A DNA stretch of 64,000 nucleotides, from positions 35,330 through 99,329 of the forward strand of contig JBALVI010000010.1 of the NCBI GenBank assembly GCA_036961205.1. Reading direction: 5' to 3'. The notes beneath the pieces are model-generated. The model had not been told where the DNA came from. It saw only the letters and a list, made by a program, of their open reading frames with translations, and ran no database searches. Numbering within the stretch: the first letter of the stretch is position 1; the number at the start of each line of letters is the position of its first letter. Both the position numbers and the translations under genes were made by a program. Positions 51,710 to 60,833 of this stretch are shown one piece after another. This DNA is from CALJFL01 sp036961205. Its GTDB lineage: Bacteria; Pseudomonadota; Gammaproteobacteria; Pseudomonadales; Halieaceae.

Positions 51710-53839
51710 TTGAATATACGCAGCACACTCGCCGCATTTGCCATTTTTTCGCTCGCCGCCTGCGGTTCGGGCACGCCGCAGCAATCATCGCTCGACACCG
51801 AAGATATAAAAAAAGGTGTGACCGATGCGATGCTCGCACAGGGTAACGACGACGAATGGCTGACCTATGGCGGTAGCTACGAAGAACAGCGTTTTTCGCC
51901 GCTAACGCAAATATCGACGGAAAATGTTGGCGAGCTTGGCCTCGCATGGTTTTCAGATCTGGACACGGGGCGCGGGCAGGAAGCCACGCCGTTGATGCAT
52001 GACGGCACGATCTATGTCTCCACCGCATGGAGCATGGTGAAAGCCTATAACGCCAAGACAGGTGCACTGAAGTGGGAATACGACCCAGAGGTTCCGCGCG
52101 AAACGCTGAGTCGCGTCTGCTGTGATGCGGTTAACCGCGGCGTCGCGCTATATGGAGACAAGGTCTATGTAGGCGCACTGGACGGACGCCTGATTGCGAT
52201 CGACAGCAAGACAGGTAAGGAAGTCTGGTCCAGGCTGATCGTACCCGATCAGGAAAGTTACGCCATTAGCGGCGCGCCGCGCATTGCGAACGGCAAAGTG
52301 CTGATAGGCAGCGCGGGCGCTGAATTCCGTGCGCGCGGCTTCATCGCAGCATTCGATGCGCAGACCGGTAACGAGATTTGGCGCTTTCACACCGTACCGG
52401 GCAATCCCGCTGACGGCTTTGAAAATGACGCCATGGAAAAAGCCGCCAAGACCTGGGGCGGCGATTGGTGGGAGTTTGGCGGCGGCGGCACCGTATGGGA
52501 TTCGATCACCTTCGATCCCGGCACCAACCTCGTCTACTTCGGCACCGGCAACGCTGAACCGTGGAACCCCAAGACCAACGACCGCGGCCTTGGCGACGCT
52601 CTCTACACCTCCTCCATTGTCGCAGTAGATGCCGATACGGGTGATTATGCATGGCATTTCCAGGAAACGCCGGAAGACCGCTGGGACTACGATTCGAACG
52701 CTCAAATTACAATCGGCGATATTGAAGTGAATGGCGCGCCACGCCGCGTTGTCATGCATGCGCCAAAGAACGGCTTTTTTTATGTACTCGATGCCAAGAC
52801 AGGCGAATTCCTGTCCGGCGAAAATTTCGTGGCGGTCAATTGGGCCAGCGGACTTGACCCCATAACCGGCCGCCCAAACATTCTGCCCGAGGCTCGGTAT
52901 GAGCTAACTGGGGAGGTATTCCTCGGCACCCCCGGCATTTATGGCGGCCATACATGGCACCCGATGAGCTTCAGCCCGCAGTCCGGCCTTATGTATATTC
53001 CGATCAATAATACCGTTATGCCTTATCTGGCGGATGAGGAATTTACCGGTTCCGAAATGGGCGGCCAGATGGGCCTGGATTTTGGCACGGTTGCGATGCC
53101 CGCCAACAAGGAAGCGCGTGCTGAAGCCCGCAAAGCTACCACCGGTGCGCTGCTGGCGTGGGACCCGGTGACGCAGAGGGAAGCATGGCGCGTGCCCTAT
53201 CCCGGACCGTCCAACGGCGGAACATTGGCGACTGGCGGTAATCTGGTATTCCAGGGCACCGCAGGCGGCGAGTTCCGTGCCTACTCTGCCGATACCGGCA
53301 AGCAACTGTGGTCCTTCCCTGCACAAAGCGGAATAATTGCTGCGCCTATGAGCTATGCGATAGACGGAGAGCAGTATGTTGCGATTCTAGTAGGCTGGGG
53401 CGGCTTGTGGGACATGAACACCGGTGTGCTCGCGAATGTCTCGGGTCCATCGCGCAACATCAGCCGCCTGATGGTTTTCAAGCTGGGTGCTGACGGTACT
53501 CTTCCAGAACCGCCGCCGCTCAATGAGCGAGTGCTCGATCCGCCAGCGTTCAAGGGCACCGAAGACCAGGTCGCCAGCGGCAGCGCACTTTACGGGCTGA
53601 ATTGCGGAGGCTGCCACGGCGATGCTGCAATCGCTGGCGTGATCAACCCTGATCTCCGGCATTCCGGTGCTATCGCCAGCGAAGAAGCAATCCGCGAGAT
53701 CGTAGTCGGCGGCGCTCTGAAGCATAACGGGATGGTGTCGTTCAAACGCGTCGTTACCGCCGAGGACGCCGAGGCGATCCGGCAATATCTCATCAAGCGC
53801 GCCAATGAAGACAAGGCGCTGGAGTTGACGGCCAAGTAG
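51710..53839 (+). CDS. PQQ-dependent alcohol dehydrogenase with heme c domain (quinohemoprotein), lipoprotein
   Basis: About 710 residues from a TTG at 51710, with AAGAGA upstream (an ATG at 51674 is possible). The start gives a lipoprotein signal, IRSTLAAFAIFSLAACGSG with LAAC, so it would be membrane-anchored in the periplasm. The propeller shows EEQRFSPLTQI, vicinal cysteines in SRVCCDAVNRG (the PQQ disulfide), GGHTWHPMSF and AWDPVTQREAW. A cytochrome c domain with CGGCH closes it. It should oxidise alcohols and pass electrons to its heme. Base composition looks higher in G+C than its neighbour and no PQQ genes are in the window. Confidence 0.9.
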   Translation: MNIRSTLAAFAIFSLAACGSGTPQQSSLDTEDIKKGVTDAMLAQGNDDEWLTYGGSYEEQRFSPLTQISTENVGELGLAWFSDLDTGRGQEATPLMHDGTIYVSTAWSMVKAYNAKTGALKWEYDPEVPRETLSRVCCDAVNRGVALYGDKVYVGALDGRLIAIDSKTGKEVWSRLIVPDQESYAISGAPRIANGKVLIGSAGAEFRARGFIAAFDAQTGNEIWRFHTVPGNPADGFENDAMEKAAKTWGGDWWEFGGGGTVWDSITFDPGTNLVYFGTGNAEPWNPKTNDRGLGDALYTSSIVAVDADTGDYAWHFQETPEDRWDYDSNAQITIGDIEVNGAPRRVVMHAPKNGFFYVLDAKTGEFLSGENFVAVNWASGLDPITGRPNILPEARYELTGEVFLGTPGIYGGHTWHPMSFSPQSGLMYIPINNTVMPYLADEEFTGSEMGGQMGLDFGTVAMPANKEARAEARKATTGALLAWDPVTQREAWRVPYPGPSNGGTLATGGNLVFQGTAGGEFRAYSADTGKQLWSFPAQSGIIAAPMSYAIDGEQYVAILVGWGGLWDMNTGVLANVSGPSRNISRLMVFKLGADGTLPEPPPLNERVLDPPAFKGTEDQVASGSALYGLNCGGCHGDAAIAGVINPDLRHSGAIASEEAIREIVVGGALKHNGMVSFKRVVTAEDAEAIRQYLIKRANEDKALELTAK

Positions 53840-53867
53840 CGCGCACCACACTCACCGACCGGCGAAT

Positions 53868-54077
53868 CAAGGGGTCAGATTCCTTGGTCCTGGTTGTGAG
53901 CTCTATGCCGCCTAACCCTTCCAAGTCCTGTAAATTGCGCAGCTCGACTGGCAAGTAGCGCTATACGCTCCAGAAAAACTATCCTCCCCGAAGGCCCACT
54001 CTTTATTGGTCGCTAACCCCAACTTCACCAATACATATTCGTGCACGAGGAATCTGACCCCTTGCACGCCTTGCACG
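53868..54077. repeat. GGGGTCAG-ended repeat element, copy B
   Basis: Starts CAAGGGGTCAGATTCCTTGG and ends, inverted, GAGGAATCTGACCCCTTG followed by a short TTGCAC tail. It is about 210 bp, shorter than copy A, and aligns with its left half at roughly three bases in four. It lies 28 bp after the PQQ dehydrogenase, between convergent genes, and probably acts as a terminator-like palindrome as well. Confidence 0.7.
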
Positions 54078-54120
54078 CTCGCCAAAGCGATCTACACGCC
54101 AGTCGCTATAAATGCGCGCT

Positions 54121-54630
54121 CTATAACTCCCTGTAATCCGCGTGCCCCGGCCGCTGAATCTGTAATACAGGCAAGTTGAAGCCACTGGCGGCCACTGCCT
54201 CCAGACCATTAGGTAGCTCATAATTAAAGTCGAGAACGTAGCGCCGCTTGGAGATCCGCCACTCTCCGCCCCGCTTCTCCAATTCATCGAGGTAACGCCC
54301 CCCAAAAAAATGGTCGATGCAGCTGCCATCTTCAGCTTTGGACATACTCACGGTAAACCCGTAACACTCGCTATGAGCGGTGGCGCCCTCGATTCGGATC
54401 AACAGGCCCCCGGACATATGCCAGCGGCGCTCTGACGCACTCTCCACATCCATCACACATTCGACCCAGCCCGTCCCATCTCCGGAATAAAATCCGTAGT
54501 CCACCTGTGCATCCGGCCAGAAGCAACTGGACTGACCCTCGGCATCCAGCCAGTCCAGAGTTCGGGCGTACCGCATGAGTACTTCCTCACACGCCTTTTT
54601 ATCCAACAGTTCCTGTACTTCAGCTTCCAT
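54121..54630 (-). CDS. SnoaL-like / NTF2-fold protein
   Basis: A 169-residue protein: VQELLDKKACEEVLMRYART, CFWPDAQVDYGFYSGDGTG, SGGLLIRIEGATAHSECYGF and FGGRYLDELEKRGGEWRISK. The DYGFYSG and RYLDELEKRxGEWRI signatures place it with the 26731 and 27261 proteins. It is divergent from the P450 at 54711, with 80 bp between starts, so the two may share control. A dehydratase or isomerase acting on the P450 product is one reading; a small oxygenase subunit is another. Confidence 0.82.
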   Translation of the reverse strand: MEAEVQELLDKKACEEVLMRYARTLDWLDAEGQSSCFWPDAQVDYGFYSGDGTGWVECVMDVESASERRWHMSGGLLIRIEGATAHSECYGFTVSMSKAEDGSCIDHFFGGRYLDELEKRGGEWRISKRRYVLDFNYELPNGLEAVAASGFNLPVLQIQRPGHADYREL

Positions 54631-54710
54631 GGTCTGTCTCCCTTGACACGAAGGTTTCGAATATCACACAGTGTCGGTCTGGCCTCAAGCAACAGAATGT
54701 GACATTCACC

Positions 54711-55976
54711 ATGAGCGACCCCATACAACCGACGGTAAACCTGTTTGATGCTGCAATCCAGCAGTGCCCTTACGATGCCTACAAGTCGTTGCGCGACGAT
54801 GCGCCTGCCTATCGCTGCCCCCACACCGGGATGTATGTTATCAGCAGGTACGAGGATGTACGCAGGGTTCTGACTGATCATAAAAGTTTCACCAATCGCA
54901 CCACGCTCTACGGCGGCAACGCGGAGCCCACGGCCCGCCAGAAAACCGTTACCGAGTTATTTGAAAACGAGGGATGGCTGCCGGCTGCCACTCTGGCGGG
55001 ACGTGACGACCCGGACCACAAGGCCCTGCGTAACGTTTTCAATGAGGCTTTCAGGCCAGGCAAGATAAAAGAACTGGACGGCGAAGTAGAAATGCTGGCT
55101 TACCAGTTAATAGATGATTTTCTGGAGAAGGGTCATTGCGAGTGGGTTCGGGAGTTCGCCATTCCCCTGCCCCTTTTCATCATCGGTCGCCAGATGGGCG
55201 CCGATGCGGCCGACATCTGGCGTATCAAAGGCTGGACCGAAGCTTTCTTCGAACGCATCAGCATGATGCAAAGCCCGGATGAGGAACTGGATACGGTGCG
55301 CAGGGAGATTGAAGCCCAGCACTATTTTCAGCCGATTTTTGAACAGTTACGCCGTAAGCCCAATGACTCACTTCTGAGCGTACTCGTAAATACAGTCATC
55401 GAGGAATGGGGGCGCCCCATGACCAATAACGAACTACACGCTGAAATGATGGCCGACACCTTTGTCGGCGGCTCGGAAACAACCACTAACGCGATCTCGG
55501 CAGGCGTGAAACTGCTGATAGAAAACAAGAACATATGGGATCAGCTTAAATCTGACCCGGATAGATACCTCAAGAATTTTCTTGAGGAAGTACTGCGCCT
55601 CGAATCACCCGTGCAAAGTCTGATGCGGGCGACCGCAAAGGACGTCGCCATTGACGGGGTAACGATTCCTGCAGGAAGCCTGATAAATGTGCGCTACGCA
55701 GCCGCTAATCGTGACGACCGGCGCTTTGACAGGGCTGATGAGATCGACCTGGAGCGCAAGAATCCGGGCGGACATATGGCCTTTGGGTCGGGCAAGCATC
55801 ACTGTCTGGGCGCACCTTTGGCAAGGCGGGAGCTATTCTGGTCATTTACCGCGCTACTCAATAAAGTCGATGAGATGTGGTTTGCCGAGGGCAAGAACGA
55901 GTTCAGCTATCACCCGCACTATCTTTTGCGGTCGCTAAAAGAACTACACATAGAGTTTCGCCCTTCCGGGCAGTAG
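54711..55976 (+). CDS. cytochrome P450
   Basis: A 421-residue P450 from the ATG at 54711; a GTG 12 bp upstream is possible. Heme motif FGSGKHHCLGAPLARRE holds the thiolate cysteine; I-helix FVGGSETTTNAI (GGxET); ExxR in EEVLRLESPV. DDPDHKALRNVFNEAFRPGK is the C-helix heme-propionate contact. It resembles P450s of the CYP107/CYP125-like soluble kind, but the subfamily cannot be fixed. Third P450 of the window and also without a ferredoxin or reductase neighbour. Confidence 0.92.
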   Translation: MSDPIQPTVNLFDAAIQQCPYDAYKSLRDDAPAYRCPHTGMYVISRYEDVRRVLTDHKSFTNRTTLYGGNAEPTARQKTVTELFENEGWLPAATLAGRDDPDHKALRNVFNEAFRPGKIKELDGEVEMLAYQLIDDFLEKGHCEWVREFAIPLPLFIIGRQMGADAADIWRIKGWTEAFFERISMMQSPDEELDTVRREIEAQHYFQPIFEQLRRKPNDSLLSVLVNTVIEEWGRPMTNNELHAEMMADTFVGGSETTTNAISAGVKLLIENKNIWDQLKSDPDRYLKNFLEEVLRLESPVQSLMRATAKDVAIDGVTIPAGSLINVRYAAANRDDRRFDRADEIDLERKNPGGHMAFGSGKHHCLGAPLARRELFWSFTALLNKVDEMWFAEGKNEFSYHPHYLLRSLKELHIEFRPSGQ

Positions 55977-56261
55977 TCCGGATCACCCTGTTTTAATACT
56001 GGAGTGCTGGCCGGCGTCTGGTGTTACGGCGCTTGTTACGATACTGACCCGATCCGCATCTAATGCAGCCAATCAGGGCGCGATACACCGAAAGACCACT
56101 TGCGTTAGCCGTCGATACGATTATATCCTCGACCACGCTTGGATTTAGACGCCGGTCACCGGCATGGTGACCCCGAAAGTTTCGGGTGACGCCGAAAACC
56201 CGGTACGGTAGATTTATTTTCCACTATCAAGCTCCGCCAATAAGGAAAATTCAAACAGACG

Positions 56262-56717
56262 ATGACACTGACAACAGCTTTTTATCGGTACCTGGTCAAT
56301 CCGACTATGCGCGGCTTGCTTAAGTCACCGCTTCAGGGAGTAATAAGCAAGAATATCGGGATCCTGCATTTCACCGGGCGAAAAAGCGGACGGCAACTGA
56401 GCACGCCCCTGAGCTACACCCGCGAGGGCAATACCGTTCGACTGTTATCCAGCCAAAATACGCGATGGTGGATTAACTTTCGCGACGCGGACGCGCCCGT
56501 AGAGATGCAAATCGGCAAAGACACCCTTAGCGGAGCTGCACACCTGCTTGAAGGTGACAGCGATGAATTACGCGAGGGTGTCACGCGCTTTCTCAAGGCA
56601 CTACCCAGGGATGCAACCGTTTACGGCATAAAACTCGACGCCAGCAAACAACCCGTAGAAGCCAGCCTCGCCAAGGCGGCTCCCAGACTCGTTCTGGTAG
56701 AAATCACGCTGGACTGA
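56262..56717 (+). CDS. nitroreductase/quinone reductase family protein (deazaflavin-dependent type)
   Basis: A 151-residue protein: ILHFTGRKSGRQLSTPLSYT, NTRWWINFRDADAPVEMQIG and TRFLKALPRDATVYGIKLD. The GRKSG, WWxNF and VEMQIG elements mark the F420-dependent nitroreductase-like (DDN/Rv1155-related, pfam04075) family. Many gammaproteobacteria carry such proteins without F420, so it may use another flavin or heme. It starts 285 bp after the P450 with its own leader; a possible redox helper in the same catabolic unit. Confidence 0.78.
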   Translation: MTLTTAFYRYLVNPTMRGLLKSPLQGVISKNIGILHFTGRKSGRQLSTPLSYTREGNTVRLLSSQNTRWWINFRDADAPVEMQIGKDTLSGAAHLLEGDSDELREGVTRFLKALPRDATVYGIKLDASKQPVEASLAKAAPRLVLVEITLD

Positions 56718-56782
56718 CATTCCAACCTGACCCGGACTCGACCGTCTCCCATGATTCAGCCGATACACTAAAAGGATTCACT

Positions 56783-57439
56783 ATGCCCCGCCTTAACCTG
56801 AGCGCCGACGAAGTACTGACGACTACCCGTGCTGTTCGCAAGCGTCTGGACCTGGATAAACCCGTAGATATAGCAGAAATCCACGAATGCCTGGATATCG
56901 CACTACAGGCCCCTTCGGGCTCAAATTCCCAGGGTTGGCACTTTATTCTGGTCACCGACCCGGACAAGAAAGCCGCGATCGCCGAACTCTACCTGAAATC
57001 ATTTGAAGACTATGAAGCCGGACCGAACCAGCCGACCAGGCAACACCAGGACGACCCCTCCATGGCACCAACGCAGGAGCGCGTGCTGAGTTCCGCACGC
57101 TACCTCGCAGACAATATGGCAAGGGTCCCCGCCATGCTGATTCCCTGCTGCGCAGGGCGACCTGATACACCAGGATTACCACAGGCAGCGATTGCCAGTA
57201 TTTACGGGTCAATAATTCCCGCTACATGGAGCTTTATGCTCGCCGCCCGAGAACGGGGCATTGGCACATGCTGGACTACGCTGCACCTCGCCTACGAACG
57301 GGAAGTCGCAACACTGCTGGACATTCCCGCGGACTTCACCCAGATCGCGTTGATTCCCATCGCTTACACCAAGGGTACTGACTTTAAACAGGCACCCAGA
57401 CTAGACCTGGACGGGATTCTGCACAGTGATGGCTGGTAA
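56783..57439 (+). CDS. nitroreductase-family flavoprotein
   Basis: A 218-residue FMN enzyme: TTRAVRKRLDLDKPVDIAEI opens the fold, and CLDIALQAPSGSNSQGWHFI, the typical RAPSGxNxQPWxF motif, follows. Near the end GIGTCWTTLHLAYEREVATL and IALIPIAYTKG are the second FMN-contacting region. It would reduce quinones, enones or nitro groups with NAD(P)H. It lies 65 bp after the previous gene and 41 bp before an SDR, forming a likely operon. Confidence 0.87.
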   Translation: MPRLNLSADEVLTTTRAVRKRLDLDKPVDIAEIHECLDIALQAPSGSNSQGWHFILVTDPDKKAAIAELYLKSFEDYEAGPNQPTRQHQDDPSMAPTQERVLSSARYLADNMARVPAMLIPCCAGRPDTPGLPQAAIASIYGSIIPATWSFMLAARERGIGTCWTTLHLAYEREVATLLDIPADFTQIALIPIAYTKGTDFKQAPRLDLDGILHSDGW

Positions 57440-57480
57440 GGCCACCGCAAACGATAAAACGCTTTAGACGAGGTCCGCCC

Positions 57481-58335
57481 ATGTCACGCCTGCAAGGCAA
57501 ACGTATCGTAATTTCAGGTTCTTCTCGCAGTCTGGGCCGTGAGTTCGCCCTCGCGGCAGCCAGAGAGGGTGCCTCTATTGTCCTCAACGGTACTAACGAG
57601 AGCGCTCTGGCAGCGACTCAAAAAGAAATCGAGGATCTGGGCGCGCCGGTGTGCGCAGTCGCCGGTTCAGTAGCCGATGCGTCGATTTGCCAATCGCTCA
57701 TAAGCACCTGCATAGACCAGTTCGGTGGTATCGACGTTATGGTCAATAACGCAGGTATTGTGCGTGATCGCACTCTGCTGAAAATGAGTGACAAAGATTT
57801 CGACGAGGTGATTGCTATAGACCTCAGAGCACCTTTTATCTGCATGCGTGAAGCAGCCAAATCCATGCGAGAACAGGATAGCGGCGGCCATATCATCAAC
57901 ATCACGTCGGCGTCCGGCCTGGTGGGGAATTTCGGCCAGACCAATTATGCAGCGGCGAAAGCAGGCTTGATGGGAATGATGTACACCGCCGTCAAGGAAC
58001 TGAGTCGGTACAATATTCGCTGCAATGCGATGTGGCCGATCGCCCGCACCGACATGACTGCACCGCTCATCGAACAAAGCGGCAAGACCGCCGCCGAACT
58101 GGGCTTTGGTGAACCCGCTGATGTGGCACTGGGTCTGGTGTGGCTGGCCAGCGACGCCGCTTCACACTGGAATGGCCAGTGCCTTACTTTCAACGGTTAC
58201 AAGGCAGCACTTTGGCAGTCCCAGGCAGAACACCACATCCGCCAGCAAGGCAATCCATTCACCTTGCCTGAGCTGGAATCTTACCTGGCCGACTGTGCGA
58301 CGCTACCTGTCTACGAACCACACACTGCCAGCTGA
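57481..58335 (+). CDS. short-chain dehydrogenase/reductase
   Basis: A 284-residue SDR: SGSSRSLGREFALAAAREG is the glycine motif, VNNAGIVRDRTLLKMS follows, serine lies in NITSASG, and NYAAAKAG holds Tyr and Lys. The region ISGSSRSLGR and NAMWPIARTDM resemble the (3R)-hydroxyacyl-CoA dehydrogenase part of multifunctional enzymes, which suggests a 3-hydroxyacyl-CoA substrate. The extra C-terminal tail of about 40 residues (ESYLADCATLPVYEPHTAS) is also seen in that group. Ribosome-binding site GACGAGGTCC. Confidence 0.87.
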   Translation: MSRLQGKRIVISGSSRSLGREFALAAAREGASIVLNGTNESALAATQKEIEDLGAPVCAVAGSVADASICQSLISTCIDQFGGIDVMVNNAGIVRDRTLLKMSDKDFDEVIAIDLRAPFICMREAAKSMREQDSGGHIINITSASGLVGNFGQTNYAAAKAGLMGMMYTAVKELSRYNIRCNAMWPIARTDMTAPLIEQSGKTAAELGFGEPADVALGLVWLASDAASHWNGQCLTFNGYKAALWQSQAEHHIRQQGNPFTLPELESYLADCATLPVYEPHTAS

Positions 58336-58462
58336 ACGCCCTGCCCTACCGAAATATTTCGGATAAGACTAATCGGATCGTCACCATGAAATTTTTCATG
58401 GTCGAAATTTTTTAGCACGCTCGACAAACGCGTCTCGCGCAAGCCGCAATGCTCCCCCACGT

Positions 58463-59347
58463 TCAGTCCCGCGGATGGGGCTTAAGTCTGTAAGCGGCTC
58501 CGTCGCGAATAATATGACCGGCTGTCGCACCGGCAAAGTGTGTGCCTATTATGAGCGTGGGAGTGTCGGCATACTCGGCAAAAATCCGTCGGCGGGTAAC
58601 GTCGGCGCCTTCGGCATCGATATCCGCAGCGCTGCCCCAATCGAGCCGCGCCATCTGGCATGGGTGATGGACAAAGTCCCCGGTAATCAATGCCTGCTCA
58701 CCACCTGAGCGTATCTGAATGCTAACGTGACCCGGTGTATGACCAAGTGTCGGTATCAGGGTCACTTCATCGCACACTTGATAGTCAGTTTCCACCAGAT
58801 CCATCAGGCCGGCGCTCATCACCGGCGCAACCGAGTCATTAAACACGCGCTGATTAAACTCTTCGATATCCGTTCGACTGAAGTAGTCGTACTCGTCTCT
58901 GGCAATCAGATAGCGCGCATTGGGGAAAGTAGGAATCCACTCCCCATCAACCAGCATGGTATTCCAGCCGACGTGATCCACGTGTAAATGGGTGCATAAA
59001 ACGCAGTCAACTGCGGCGGGGTTGAAGCCGGCGGCGGCGAAATCCTCTAGAAAAGCCGTTTGCAGCAGGTGCCAATCTTTGTAAGGCATACGCTGTTTCT
59101 CGTTACCGATACAGGTATCCACGACAATGGTCCGGCCGCCCGCCTCTATCACCAGAGCGTGCACACTGAACTTCAGCTCCCCTTCCTCGTCCATGAATTC
59201 GGGTTTTAGCCAGGTTATCTCACGGCACACCTCAGCTACTGCATCTGGCAGAATCCAACTGGCACCGCCGCAGGTCTCGTGTTCCACAATTTTCGTGACG
59301 GTAACGTCACCGATTTGCCATCTTTGCATAGCACCTGGGTTTCCCAT
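58463..59347 (-). CDS. MBL-fold metallo-hydrolase
   Basis: A 294-residue metallo-beta-lactamase-fold hydrolase. The zinc motif CTHLHVDHVGWN is intact (HxHxDH). LGHTPGHVSIQI and ITGDFVHHP give the further histidine and aspartate, and IGTHFAG the last. FSVHALVIEAGGRTIVVDTC is the N-terminal strand pattern of the AttM/lactonase-like group, so a lactone or thioester hydrolase is likely. The start follows directly on the stop of the upstream gene (59348), so the two form an operon on the minus strand. Confidence 0.88.
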   Translation of the reverse strand: MGNPGAMQRWQIGDVTVTKIVEHETCGGASWILPDAVAEVCREITWLKPEFMDEEGELKFSVHALVIEAGGRTIVVDTCIGNEKQRMPYKDWHLLQTAFLEDFAAAGFNPAAVDCVLCTHLHVDHVGWNTMLVDGEWIPTFPNARYLIARDEYDYFSRTDIEEFNQRVFNDSVAPVMSAGLMDLVETDYQVCDEVTLIPTLGHTPGHVSIQIRSGGEQALITGDFVHHPCQMARLDWGSAADIDAEGADVTRRRIFAEYADTPTLIIGTHFAGATAGHIIRDGAAYRLKPHPRD

Positions 59348-60403
59348 TCAAGTTTTAACCAGGCCACGACCCATCATCCAGGGCAGATCGAGCAAGGTTT
59401 TAATTCCGGGCTCAGCAGCAATGACATAGGGCACGGCATTAAGCGCGTGCATTCCGGTAGCCAGTAGGCCATCGTCTATCCACGACGCTGCAAAGTCGAT
59501 ATGCATGCGGGGTTCACCCTCAATCGCAACTGAATTATCGCCCGTGGGCCAATCTGGCGCCACAGACTCGTGCATCCGCCAAACGGTCTCATGAACAATA
59601 AGCTCACGGCCCTCTTTGACTCCCGCCCATTGCCAGTGCTGCCCCGCTATCGTACCGCGCTTTACAGGGCCGGCCGCAGGCTGCAAGTCAGCTGGCGCAT
59701 AAGCCAGTTCCCTGGAATCAGTAATCTCGTCCAGTTCGACACCGAGGCCATCGGCAAGCAACTGAATATTCTCTCGAAACAGACCCGTAAGCCAGTTTTG
59801 ATGCCGCGCGGCCGTGCGGGAGAACTCTTCATCTGTTTTACCGAACCCCATCATTCCGAACATTACCTCCGGCGATGGATAAAACGCGAAATTGGTGATC
59901 TCGCGCACATAAATCTGGTCAATTCGTCTGGATAACGCTGACATTGTTAATGGCAATAGATCGCCTAACCAGCCGGGATTCAGTCCGGTAGAGTGAAAGG
60001 TACTGCTCCCTTCGCGACAGGCCTCTTCAAGCCTTGCCACGACCTCTGGACCATGAACCGCGGGGTACAAATAGCCCACTGTGGTTATCACGTTCTTGCC
60101 GGAGGCAAGCAGTCGGCAGATGGTCGTCATATCCACATCCGGGTCATCTCCATAAACCAGCGACGGCAGTGGCGTGTGAATGACTACATCGGCGTCGGTA
60201 GCCACCAGTCCATCCAGATCCTGACTGGCAAGGACGCCAAGCGGCTCGATTCCGGCAATCTCACCCGCGTCACGGCCCGACTTTTCCGGGGAGTATACGA
60301 ACAAACCAGCGAGTTCCATGTCAGCGCGCTCGGCAACACTCTGAATGATTCCTTTACCCAAATTACCACTCGACCATTGAATTACGCGTGCTGTCATATA
60401 CAC
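59348..60403 (-). CDS. DapB-like NAD(P)-dependent dehydrogenase
   Basis: A 351-residue protein: ARVIQWSSGNLGKGIIQSVA is an N-terminal nucleotide-binding segment like dihydrodipicolinate reductase, with TDADVVIHTPLPSLVYGDDP and STGLNPGWLGDLLPL. The family includes 2,4-diaminopentanoate dehydrogenase and many proteins of steroid or aliphatic catabolism in actinobacteria and gammaproteobacteria. An in-frame ATG two codons downstream (60397) is equally good. First gene of the unit with the MBL hydrolase. Confidence 0.83.
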   Translation of the reverse strand: MYMTARVIQWSSGNLGKGIIQSVAERADMELAGLFVYSPEKSGRDAGEIAGIEPLGVLASQDLDGLVATDADVVIHTPLPSLVYGDDPDVDMTTICRLLASGKNVITTVGYLYPAVHGPEVVARLEEACREGSSTFHSTGLNPGWLGDLLPLTMSALSRRIDQIYVREITNFAFYPSPEVMFGMMGFGKTDEEFSRTAARHQNWLTGLFRENIQLLADGLGVELDEITDSRELAYAPADLQPAAGPVKRGTIAGQHWQWAGVKEGRELIVHETVWRMHESVAPDWPTGDNSVAIEGEPRMHIDFAASWIDDGLLATGMHALNAVPYVIAAEPGIKTLLDLPWMMGRGLVKT

Positions 60404-60833
60404 CCCTTGTGCCCCTCATCACCGGGCGCTGTCGTTGCGGCAAGTCTACACCATTAGCAACCACCCATGGCCTTATCGCAACTGACTTTGACACTGCTGA
60501 AACCGTTGAACGAGTATTGACGGTTCTGTCGCATCCGAGGAATCAAGGGGTCAGATTCCTTGATCCGTGCGATAGTTCAGGCGTAAGCGCTGGCCAAGGA
60601 ATCTGACCCCTTGATTCAAGGAATCTGACCCCTTGATTCCAAGACGAATATCAGGTCGCCCCGTGGGTATTTCGCGCATTTGCCAAGTTCAGTTATCGGC
60701 GTCAGTGAGGAAAACCTTTCTCAACAGCCAGTTTATATGCCTTATACTCTGCCCGTACCGTATCAACTATAAGCAACGTCAGGACAGTACAGAACCAGGC
60801 GTAGAAATCGAGCACACTGACTGAGGTAACCCC
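60404..60833. other. 430-bp intergenic stretch containing repeat C
   Basis: Apart from the repeat element at 60541-60640 nothing gene-like is seen. It separates the divergent DapB-like and SDR genes and must hold both promoters. Confidence 0.5.
60541..60640. repeat. GGGGTCAG-ended repeat, copy C (short palindromic form)
   Basis: AATCAAGGGGTCAGATTCCT at 60541 is followed after about 35 bp by its inverse, AAGGAATCTGACCCCTTGAT, and this second unit is immediately repeated. The same ends as copies A and B are here close together, leaving only a short spacer. Confidence 0.75.

Noticed and set aside
51516..52067. Minus-strand 183-codon frame
   Set aside because: Antisense to the start of the PQQ dehydrogenase, arginine/cysteine-rich with no fold; a by-product of high G+C codons.
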